Below the pieces are notes generated by a model. The model searched no databases, was not told the DNA's origin, and saw nothing but the letters and a program-made list of their open reading frames with translations. Source: DAISJD01 sp036821645 (GTDB lineage Bacteria > Pseudomonadota > Alphaproteobacteria > ATCC43930 > CGMCC-115725). Taken from it: a DNA stretch of 10,119 nucleotides. Shown in pieces: positions 1 through 5,901 of the stretch (position 1 is the stretch's first letter; each line of letters begins with the position of its first letter). Location of the stretch: NCBI GenBank assembly GCA_036821645.1, contig DAISJD010000115.1:1-10119 (forward strand), in the 5' to 3' direction. The position numbers and the translations under genes were made by a program.

Positions 1-87
1 GCGTTGGGGGCGGGCGGGGCGCGGGCCGCCCGCCCCAAACGCCAGCATCAGTGTCGCCAACAGGGCGATGTGTCGTTTTTTCAGCAT
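1..87 (-). CDS. Exported protein, N-terminal fragment; probably a D-alanyl-D-alanine carboxypeptidase
   Basis: Only the first 29 codons are inside the window; the gene continues past the left edge. The reading starts MLKKRHIALLATLML, a classic signal peptide with a positive start (KKR) and a hydrophobic core, so the product is secreted or lipid-anchored. The visible part carries no catalytic motif. The assignment to a penicillin-binding D-Ala-D-Ala carboxypeptidase (DacA/DacC type) is inference from position: in many Rhodospirillales-type alphaproteobacteria rlpA is followed by such a gene, then tmk and holB. It lies 62 bp downstream of rlpA on the same strand with no terminator-like hairpin in the gap, so it is probably in one transcript with rlpA and mltB. 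The Shine-Dalgarno sequence is weak (GGAA just before the ATG). The presence of an exported protein is fairly sure; its identity is only moderately so. Confidence 0.55.
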   Translation of the reverse strand, partial: MLKKRHIALLATLMLAFGAGGPRPARPQR

Positions 88-149
88 GTTCCATACTCGA
101 TTGGCTGTTATTTTTGTGGGGGAAGACGACCGCTTGCGTACCGACACGA

Positions 150-1148
150 TCACTCGACCACGATCTTGGCATCGCCGACACCGACGCCCTGCGTCTTGGT
201 CAAGACTGCATCCGCCTCTTCCACGGTCGCGATCGGGCCGATGCGAACCCGATAGATGTCGAGCCCGTTCACCCGCGCCCCGGACACGACCACCGGGCCC
301 AACGGGTCCAGTTTCGCCTTCATTTTGGTTGCATTATTGCCATTGGCAAAGGCACCGGCCTGAATATAGATCTGGGCATTCTTGACCGAGGCGATTTTGA
401 CCGTTTCCGGCAGGGGTTGATCGACCGGCGGCAGGTTGGCAAGTGCGCCCCCCGTATCCTGGATCTTCGGCACCGCGACCCCCGTATTTTTGACCGGCGG
501 CGGCGGGGCGACCTTTGCCCCATCGAGAGGGGCCAGGGCAACCGCCGTCACGGGGCTGCGCGTGACACTGGCCGGCAGTTCCGCCACGATCGGCCCTTGT
601 TCCGGCGGTGCGTTGCCGCGTTTGGCGATCGCCTGGGCCTGCAAGGTTTCCGGCACCAGGATCTTGACCCGCACCTTGGCGGTTCCCGCCTGCTCAAACC
701 CCAAAAGTTGCGCCGCCCGGCGCGACATGTCGATCAGCCGGTTATTGACGAAGGGGCCCCGATCGTTGACCCGCACCGCGATGACGCGGCCATTATCCAG
801 ATTGGTCACTTCGACGATCGAGGGCAAAGGCAGGGTCTTATGGGCCGCCGTCAGCAGGTTTTCATCGTAAAACTCGCCGTTGGCCGTATCTTTCGTATGG
901 AAACCGGGCCCGTACCAAGACGCGATGCCCGTCTCGTTATAGGTCAAATCCTCGCTCGGGTAATAGTAAACGCCATTGACCTGATAGGGTTGACCGACCT
1001 TGAACACGCCCCGTTTCGGTTCGGCCTGTTGGTCAGGGGCCACAACCCGCGTCGGGGCGACCGGAGGCGGCATGTGGCCGCATGCGTTCAGCAAGACCAT
1101 CATCGCCAGTGATGAAACAACCGGAACTGGCCGTAACCGAAGCCTCAT
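150..1148 (-). CDS. rlpA: RlpA, septal ring lytic transglycosylase-type lipoprotein (DPBB + SPOR)
   Basis: A 332-residue lipoprotein of the RlpA family. RlpA of Pseudomonas aeruginosa is a lytic transglycosylase that cuts glycan strands lacking stem peptides at the division septum. Residues 1-22 are a signal peptide with lipobox LNAC, so Cys23 would be lipidated; Gly24 fits outer-membrane sorting. The double-psi beta-barrel spans about 72-165 and contains GIASWYGPGFH (74-84) and NDRGPF (128-133). By alignment from memory, the active-site residues E120, D123, H131 and D157 of the Pseudomonas enzyme correspond to E92, D95, H103 and D129, all present, so it should be an active enzyme. A Pro/Ala-rich linker (about 170-250) leads to a SPOR domain (about 257-332, starting IYIQAGAF) that binds denuded septal peptidoglycan. 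The ATG has a good ribosome site (AGGA, 7 bp upstream). It sits between mltB (86 bp upstream) and the exported protein at the left edge, suggesting a cell-wall operon. Confidence 0.95.
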   Translation of the reverse strand: MRLRLRPVPVVSSLAMMVLLNACGHMPPPVAPTRVVAPDQQAEPKRGVFKVGQPYQVNGVYYYPSEDLTYNETGIASWYGPGFHTKDTANGEFYDENLLTAAHKTLPLPSIVEVTNLDNGRVIAVRVNDRGPFVNNRLIDMSRRAAQLLGFEQAGTAKVRVKILVPETLQAQAIAKRGNAPPEQGPIVAELPASVTRSPVTAVALAPLDGAKVAPPPPVKNTGVAVPKIQDTGGALANLPPVDQPLPETVKIASVKNAQIYIQAGAFANGNNATKMKAKLDPLGPVVVSGARVNGLDIYRVRIGPIATVEEADAVLTKTQGVGVGDAKIVVE

Positions 1149-1169
1149 AATCCGTCCTGAATTTCTGAT

Positions 1170-1197
1170 CGGGCCTGACGAAAAAACGACAGGCCCG
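1170..1197 (-). other. Hairpin between mltB and rlpA
   Basis: A perfect 8-bp inverted repeat, CGGGCCTG at 1170-1177 and CAGGCCCG at 1190-1197, with a 12-base loop that can form two more pairs around a central A6 (T6 on the transcribed strand). It lies in the 86-bp gap after the mltB stop and before the rlpA ribosome site. There is no U-run after the stem in either direction, so it is not a standard intrinsic terminator. It may be an RNA-stabilising or attenuating stem that sets the ratio of mltB to rlpA message, or have no function. Confidence 0.5.
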
Positions 1198-1234
1198 CAC
1201 TTAAAAGCACGCGCGACGCACGATCGTTACCCTA

Positions 1235-2221
1235 TCAACCAACGATGCGATCGGCAAGACAAGATACCGCAGTCGCGAAATAGTTGGACCTATTCCACTT
1301 CAACAAGGCGCGATAATTGCCATAGGTCAGATAGGTTGGCCCCTCTCCCCCGCCGGGCTGGACCAAAGCCGCCTCCGTGCGCGGAAAATGCAGCGCCTCA
1401 CCGGCCGGCGTGCGCACGCCGAGTGCCTGCCAATCGGCCACCGGCTTCAAGGCTTTGGTTGCGATCAGACTGGAATCGAAACCGTCAGGCACGATGACTG
1501 CCTCGCCCCAGCCAAGCGTGCGATCCCAGCCCAGATTGGCCAGATAATTGGCGATCGAGGCGAACACGTCGGCGGGTTTGCGCCAGATATCCGCTTGACC
1601 GTGCCCGGCATAATCGACCGCATGGGCAAGATAAGTCGACGGCATGAATTGCGATTGTCCCATGGCCCCGGCCCAGGAACCACGCATCTCGGCCACGGGA
1701 ATAGCCCCCTGATCCAGAATTTTCAGGGCGGCGATCAGTTCGGCGCGGAAAAAATTCTGTCGATTGCTGGTCCAGGCCAGGGTCGCCAAGGCACCGATCA
1801 CGGAAAATCCGCCGGAACCCGCACCGAAATCGCTTTCGATCCCCCAAAGGGCCAAAATGAATTGGGGCTGCACCCGGTAACGATCGGCAACGTCCGTCAA
1901 CAACCCGCGATATTCTGCGAATTTCTTGCGTCCTTGCTCGATTCGAATTTTATTGACGACTTTTTCCAGATATTGTCGAAAGGTCATCGTGCCTTCGGGT
2001 TGCCGATGGTCGAGTTCGATAACCTTGGGGATCGGTTTCACATCTTTGAAGGCGGCATCGAGTGTTGCCGCCCTGATCCCCTTGGCCGACGCCTCCACCC
2101 GCAGATCGCCGAGCCACGCCTCGAACCCGTAACCCTCATCGCCAGCACGGGCGGGCGCGACCGCGATCGGCAGACACCCACACGCCGTCGCGGTCAGAAG
2201 AAATCTGCGTCTCGTCAACAC
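1235..2221 (-). CDS. MltB-type lytic murein transglycosylase (GH103, SLT_2 domain), Tat-exported
   Basis: A 328-residue periplasmic enzyme that cleaves the MurNAc-GlcNAc bond of peptidoglycan with formation of 1,6-anhydro-MurNAc. The start chosen is GTG at 2221, preceded by a strong AAGGGGG (2230-2236) at 8 bp. An open frame reaches ATG at 2434, but that extra 71-residue part is unlike any signal peptide and would run through the divergent regulatory region. From the GTG the protein begins MLTRRRFLLTATA, matching the twin-arginine motif (T-R-R-x-F-L), followed by a cleavage site after APARA (residue 26); this differs from E. coli MltB, which is a lipoprotein. The catalytic Glu is E129 in WGIESDFG. 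The family signature GAMGQSQFMPSTY is at 185-197, followed by the DIW and NYLANLGW elements of the family. There is no C-terminal peptidoglycan-binding domain, as in short family members. First gene of the leftward cell-wall cluster. Confidence 0.93.
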   Translation of the reverse strand: MLTRRRFLLTATACGCLPIAVAPARAGDEGYGFEAWLGDLRVEASAKGIRAATLDAAFKDVKPIPKVIELDHRQPEGTMTFRQYLEKVVNKIRIEQGRKKFAEYRGLLTDVADRYRVQPQFILALWGIESDFGAGSGGFSVIGALATLAWTSNRQNFFRAELIAALKILDQGAIPVAEMRGSWAGAMGQSQFMPSTYLAHAVDYAGHGQADIWRKPADVFASIANYLANLGWDRTLGWGEAVIVPDGFDSSLIATKALKPVADWQALGVRTPAGEALHFPRTEAALVQPGGGEGPTYLTYGNYRALLKWNRSNYFATAVSCLADRIVG

Positions 2222-2329
2222 CAACGCTACCCCCTTCGATCGTCCCAGTCGCCCCGTGCCATCGGATCTCGATCGGCACCGCACCCGCCCAGCGATACCA
2301 TACTCAGTCCTATCGATATAGAGGATCGC

Positions 2330-2347
2330 CTGATAAAAAATTATCGG
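2330..2347. other. A/T-rich inverted repeat
   Basis: CTGATAA at 2330-2336 and TTATCGG at 2341-2347 form a 7-bp stem (one T-G wobble when read on the plus strand) around an A4 loop. The core GATAA/TTATC is a perfect palindrome arm pair. Placed centrally between the divergent genes, it could be a protein-binding site or simply the A/T-rich core of a promoter. No known operator is recognised. Confidence 0.4.
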
Positions 2348-2384
2348 ATAGAACCGCGTTCCGCTAGAGTGCCCCGCATAGGTG

Positions 2385-2408
2385 CGGTGACGGGGAACGG
2401 TGACGGGG
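2385..2408 (+). repeat. Two direct 11-bp repeats, CGGTGACGGGG, 13-bp period
   Basis: CGGTGACGGGG occurs at 2385-2395 and again at 2398-2408, separated by AA. The repeat is exact over 11 bases and begins every 13 bp. It lies 77 bp ahead of the acylase start, where a leader or operator would be expected. It may be a tandem operator for an activator or repressor or a chance local duplication in GC-rich DNA. Confidence 0.7.
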
Positions 2409-2484
2409 GCGCGGAAGGGAACCGGGACGCGCACATACTGGACGACATCTTAAGACGACCATCTCAAAGAAGAGGCGATCAGTC

Positions 2485-4923
2485 ATGCAGGATTATGAGC
2501 GCACCACCGGTTTCTGGATCAAACGGACCGTTTTCCTGTCGTTCACCGTCCTATTCTTGATTCTCTTCCTGCTGATCGCCTATGGGGCACGGGTCTTCGT
2601 CGGCAGTTTGCCGGTCCTCGTCGGCAAGGAAACGGTGCCGGGGCTGGCCCAAACGGTCACGATCGACCGAGACCGGCAGGGGGTCGCGACCATAACGGCC
2701 GGAAACCGGATCGATCTCGCCCGGTCGCTGGGCTATCTTCATGCCCAGGAACGGTTTTTTCAGATGGATCTCCTGCGCAGGTCGGGGGCGGGCGAACTGT
2801 CCAGCCTGTTTGGTGCCGCCGCCCTCGACATCGACAAGATCCGACGTCAGCACCGGTTCCGCGCCCGGGCCGACAGTATCATCCGCCGCATGCCTGCTGA
2901 CGATCGCGCACTCCTCGACGCGTATGCCGCCGGGGTCAATGCCGGGCTTGCCCGGCTCGGCCATGTTCCCTTCGAATATGGACTCCTGCGGGTCGATCCC
3001 GCCGCCTGGACGCCGACCGATACGCTCTTGACCTTTTATGCGCTTTATTGCGATCTCCAAGAAGACTCGATCGCCGGGCAACGTCTCAGGCTTTATGCCC
3101 CGGCGGTCCTCGGCCCCGAACTTGCCCGGTTTCTCTATCCGCGCGGTACCACGTTCGACGCCCCCCTCGATGGCAGCCTCATTGAGCCGCCCCCCCTGCC
3201 GGGGACACGACCGGCGACACTGCCACCCGGATCGAGCCGGGCCGACAGCACCTTCCTCATGGACCAAACATCCGCCGACGCGGCTATCCATGGCCCCGTG
3301 GGCAGCAATGCGATGGCGATCGCCGGGCGTTTTACCGCGACCGGGGCCGCCATCGTCGAAAGCGATATGCACCTCGGGCTCCGCTTGCCCAACACATGGT
3401 TTCGCGCCCGGCTGAAACTCGCGGGGTCGGAGCGTCCACTCGATCTCCAAGGCTTGACCCTGCCCGGCAGCCCCTACCTCGTCTCCGGCAGCAACGGTGC
3501 CGTCGCTTGGGGATTGACCGCAAGCTATGTCGCAAGCGGCGACGCCGTCCTGATCGAGACGGTCCCGAACGATCCAACCCGTTATGCAACGCCGGACGGA
3601 GAAAAATCTTTTCATTACGCAACCGAACAGATTTGTCCCGCCCACGGTCCCTGCGAAACCATCACGATCACGGAAACCATCTGGGGGCCCGTGCTGGGCT
3701 ATGCTCCAACCGGTAAACCGCTCGCCTGGCGGTGGGCCGCCTACGATCAACAAGCCCTCGATCTCAAGGGTCTGCGCAGTCTCGAAGAGGCAACCACCGT
3801 GCGGGACGCCCTGACCGCCGCCCATCATAGCCCCCTGCCCCAAGTCAATCTGCTCGCAGGCGATCGGGACGGGCATATTGGCTGGACCGTGGCGGGGCCG
3901 ATTGCGCGCCGTCGCGGCTTGGACGACAAGGGCCCCCAATCCTGGGCCGATGGCAGCCGGGGGTGGGCCGGATATCTTAACGACGATGAAATCCCCGAGC
4001 GGATCGACCCGCCCGAGGGTTATCTTTGGTCGGCCAATCAACGCATGGTGGGTGGCGGCGATCTTGCCCTTTATGGCGACAATGATTACGCACTCGGTGC
4101 GCGGGCATCCGTGCTGCGCGCCGATTTGGCTGATGCCGTCGCGCGGGGCAAGACGCTTGGCGAACGGGATTTGTTGGCAATCGCCCTCGATACCCGGTCT
4201 TTGCTCCTGATCCCTTGGCAAGAAATCCTGGTAAAAACCCTGAAGCAACGTCCGAAAGACCTCCGGGCGCAGGGGCTCTTGCCGTTCGTGCAGAATTGGG
4301 GCGGCAAGGCCGACCGGAACTCCCCCGGCTATCGCCTCGTCCGGCAGTTTCGCAGCACGGTCAATCGCCTGCTCTATCGCGGCCTTGCGGGACAGATCCT
4401 GGGGGCCGATCCATCCTTGGGGCGGGTTCTGCAATCCAGCCAAGGCGATGACAGCATCCGCCGTCTCTTGAGCGAACGGCCGGAAAACCTCGTGCCGGTG
4501 CCATTCAAAGAATGGGACGCCGTCCTCGACGCGGTCCTAGCCCAGCTTTATCAGACCCTCGACGACCGGGCGGAGGGCAAGCCCGAACGCCTGCCCTGGG
4601 GTGCTGTCAACCGCACCGGGATCATCCATCCGCTAAGCCCCTTCATTCCCGGTCTGAGCCACCTCACGGACGCGCCGGACGAAGCCATGTCCGGCGACGA
4701 CGACACGCCCCGAGTGGTGCGTCCGGGGTTCGGGGCCAGTGCGCGCTTCGTCGTCAGTCCGGGGCATGAGGAAACCGGTATTTTCCATATGCCGGGCGGT
4801 CCGGCGGCCAATCCGTTCGCCCCTTATTATCTTGCAGGCCATGAAGCCTGGGTCGAGGGGCGACCGACGCCGTTCTTGCCGGATCTGCAAAACTGGCGGC
4901 TCACCCTCGCCCCCGCCCCATAG
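2485..4923 (+). CDS. Penicillin acylase family protein (Ntn amidohydrolase), membrane-anchored
   Basis: An 812-residue member of the penicillin acylase family (COG2366). Such enzymes mature by self-cleavage into alpha and beta chains and hydrolyse amide bonds of substrates such as beta-lactams, acyl-homoserine lactones or acylated peptides. Residues about 15-38 form one strongly hydrophobic helix, so the protein is anchored with its enzyme in the periplasm. The alpha chain has the family segment GYLHAQERFFQMDLLRRSGAG (84-103). The autocatalytic site is HGPVG|SNAMAIAG, making Ser274 the N-terminal nucleophile of a 539-residue beta chain. The oxyanion Ala corresponds to A346 in WGLTASY and the catalytic Asn to N518 in SANQR, about 244 residues after the nucleophile, close to Asn-beta241 of E. 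coli penicillin G acylase. These identifications are by motif and spacing. ATG is preceded by AGAGG at 9 bp. It is a single-gene unit, divergent from mltB and convergent with modA. The substrate cannot be told from sequence; an acyl-homoserine lactone is possible but unproved. Confidence 0.93.
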   Translation: MQDYERTTGFWIKRTVFLSFTVLFLILFLLIAYGARVFVGSLPVLVGKETVPGLAQTVTIDRDRQGVATITAGNRIDLARSLGYLHAQERFFQMDLLRRSGAGELSSLFGAAALDIDKIRRQHRFRARADSIIRRMPADDRALLDAYAAGVNAGLARLGHVPFEYGLLRVDPAAWTPTDTLLTFYALYCDLQEDSIAGQRLRLYAPAVLGPELARFLYPRGTTFDAPLDGSLIEPPPLPGTRPATLPPGSSRADSTFLMDQTSADAAIHGPVGSNAMAIAGRFTATGAAIVESDMHLGLRLPNTWFRARLKLAGSERPLDLQGLTLPGSPYLVSGSNGAVAWGLTASYVASGDAVLIETVPNDPTRYATPDGEKSFHYATEQICPAHGPCETITITETIWGPVLGYAPTGKPLAWRWAAYDQQALDLKGLRSLEEATTVRDALTAAHHSPLPQVNLLAGDRDGHIGWTVAGPIARRRGLDDKGPQSWADGSRGWAGYLNDDEIPERIDPPEGYLWSANQRMVGGGDLALYGDNDYALGARASVLRADLADAVARGKTLGERDLLAIALDTRSLLLIPWQEILVKTLKQRPKDLRAQGLLPFVQNWGGKADRNSPGYRLVRQFRSTVNRLLYRGLAGQILGADPSLGRVLQSSQGDDSIRRLLSERPENLVPVPFKEWDAVLDAVLAQLYQTLDDRAEGKPERLPWGAVNRTGIIHPLSPFIPGLSHLTDAPDEAMSGDDDTPRVVRPGFGASARFVVSPGHEETGIFHMPGGPAANPFAPYYLAGHEAWVEGRPTPFLPDLQNWRLTLAPAP

Positions 4924-4941
4924 CCATTGCATTGTAAGACC

Positions 4942-5694
4942 TCAAAAAGCCGATTTGAACCCAAAGCGCACGAAAATCGCCTGAGCCGCCGGGGTTGCAA
5001 GCCACCGCAGAAAAGCCCCGGCCTCAGGATCGCCGGTTCGGGTCAAGGCCGCCGGATAGACGATCGGCGGGTGGCTCGCCTCGGCAAACATCGCCACGAC
5101 GCGCACCCCCGTATCGGCAACCGCGTCGCTCGCATAGACGATGCCGAACGGTGCCTCCCCCCGACTGACCAGGGCCAGGGCGGCCCGCACGCTTTCGGCG
5201 CGGGCAAGGCGTCCTTCGATCTTGGCATAAAGGCCAAGACTGGTGAGTGCCGCCCGACCGTACGTTCCGGCCGGTACTGAATCGGGGTCCCCCATGGCCA
5301 ACCGGCCATCCTTCAGTAAGGCCAGAAGGTCGAGATCCCGCGACAGAACGACCGTGCCCGGATAAGACTTCGGGGCGACGAGGACCAGATCGTTGCGCAA
5401 CAAATTAACCCGGCTTTCAGGGTGGATCGCCATCCGGGCGGCGAGAAAATCCATCCAGGCAAGATCCGCCGCAATGAACAAATCGGCCGGAGCACCCGCC
5501 TCAATCTGCTTGGCAAGCGGCCCGCTTGCGGCATAGGACACGGAGATTTTCTGCCCGGTTTGCCCCTGCCATTGTCGGCACGCCTCGTCCAAGGCGGTTT
5601 GCAAACTGGCCGCCGCAAAGACGAGGAGATCCTTCGCCTGGGCTTCGGCCGCCCCAAAAAAGAAGATCAAAGACAACAGGATTGCACGGATCAT
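4942..5694 (-). CDS. modA: Molybdate ABC transporter substrate-binding protein ModA
   Basis: A 250-residue periplasmic binding protein of the ModA family, which captures molybdate (or tungstate) for the ModBC importer that supplies molybdenum-cofactor synthesis. Residues 1-20 are a signal peptide ending AEAQA. Family blocks are FAAASL (26-31), YAASGPLAKQIEAGAPADLF (54-73), RNDLVLVAP (100-108), GDPDSVPAGTYGR (135-147) and GIVYASDA (184-191). The five oxyanion ligands of E. coli ModA (Ser12, Ser39, Ala125, Val152, Tyr170) map by spacing to S30, S57, A142, V169 and Y187, all conserved, so it should bind molybdate. The ATG has GAGG about 8 bp upstream. It is odd in standing alone: the modB permease and modC ATPase normally follow modA, but here the downstream neighbour is the oppositely oriented acylase, 18 bp away, with no clear terminator between. 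The transporter partners must be elsewhere, or this is a second copy. Confidence 0.93.
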   Translation of the reverse strand: MIRAILLSLIFFFGAAEAQAKDLLVFAAASLQTALDEACRQWQGQTGQKISVSYAASGPLAKQIEAGAPADLFIAADLAWMDFLAARMAIHPESRVNLLRNDLVLVAPKSYPGTVVLSRDLDLLALLKDGRLAMGDPDSVPAGTYGRAALTSLGLYAKIEGRLARAESVRAALALVSRGEAPFGIVYASDAVADTGVRVVAMFAEASHPPIVYPAALTRTGDPEAGAFLRWLATPAAQAIFVRFGFKSAF

Positions 5695-5817
5695 CGGGGC
5701 ACCCTCAAGAAACGATAGGCAATAGGGGGGTCATCACGACAAGGAAACGGGCGAACCGGACAATCCCGCACCATACCCGATCACCTTAACGAGCAGGGCC
5801 CGACCTGTCAGCCCCCC

Positions 5818-5845
5818 CATGAAAGCCACTGCATGAAAGCCACTG
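5818..5845 (+). repeat. Perfect 14-bp tandem duplication
   Basis: CATGAAAGCCACTG at 5818-5831 is repeated exactly and without a spacer at 5832-5845. Two perfect adjacent copies of 14 bp are very unlikely by chance. The unit is not a multiple of 3, so the two ATGs it contains are in different frames. It lies 57 bp before the dehydratase start, in the leader or promoter, and looks like a recent slippage duplication. Confidence 0.9.
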
Positions 5846-5886
5846 GCGGAATTCTGCGCGTTTGCTATGGTCTTGCCACAGAATGA
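5833..5886 (+). other. Possible 17-codon leader ORF before the dehydratase gene
   Basis: ATG in the second copy of the 14-bp repeat opens a frame encoding MKATGGILRVCYGLATE and ending at TGA (5884-5886), which overlaps the ribosome site of the next gene. It is in the same frame as the dehydratase, whose GTG follows 15 bp later, so this TGA also limits how far upstream the dehydratase can start. The Shine-Dalgarno match is poor (AAAG only). It may be a leader peptide coupling translation, or chance. It is listed because it determines the start call, not because translation is shown. Confidence 0.25.
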
Positions 5887-5901
5887 GGGGATCAGCACAG
5901 C

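Larger units (their letters stand above)
2222..2484. promoter_or_regulatory. Divergent intergenic region, mltB / penicillin acylase
   Basis: These 263 bp separate two genes transcribed away from each other and must hold both promoters. The segment 2310-2352 is clearly A/T-richer than its surroundings and is the most likely place for promoter elements, but no pair of -35 and -10 boxes fits well on either strand: an extended -10-like TGATAAAAA at 2331-2339 (plus strand) lacks a convincing -35. The region also contains the A/T hairpin at 2330-2347 and the direct repeats at 2385-2408, described separately. The acylase ribosome site AGAGG is at 2471-2475, 9 bp before its ATG. Confidence 0.55.
5695..5901. 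promoter_or_regulatory. Divergent intergenic region, modA / capD-like gene
   Basis: These 207 bp lie between divergently transcribed genes and should hold promoters for both. No ModE-type operator (paired TATAT-rich palindrome) is visible, so molybdate control of modA is not supported here. No confident -35/-10 pair can be named. The region carries the exact 14-bp tandem duplication at 5818-5845 and a 17-codon frame at 5833-5886. The right end holds the ribosome site GAGGGG at 5885-5890, 11 bp before the GTG start of the dehydratase gene. Confidence 0.55.

Noticed and set aside
51..1112. A 353-codon plus-strand open frame opposite rlpA
   Set aside because: The sequence is low-complexity Arg/His/Asp-rich shadow coding, while the opposite strand encodes a complete RlpA with lipobox, DPBB and SPOR domains.
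2222..2434. N-terminal extension of the MltB-type protein to ATG at 2434
   Set aside because: The added 71 residues have no signal-peptide character and cover an A/T-rich putative promoter; the GTG at 2221 has a strong ribosome site and starts directly at a Tat signal.
1388..2560. A 390-codon plus-strand open frame across the MltB gene and the divergent region
   Set aside because: It is antisense to a well-supported transglycosylase gene, has no family resemblance and runs into the start of the acylase gene.
2551..4443. A 630-codon open frame on the minus strand inside the acylase gene
   Set aside because: It has no recognisable domain, is rich in Gly/Pro/Arg as expected from reading GC-rich codons backwards, and lies opposite a clear acylase with an intact active site.
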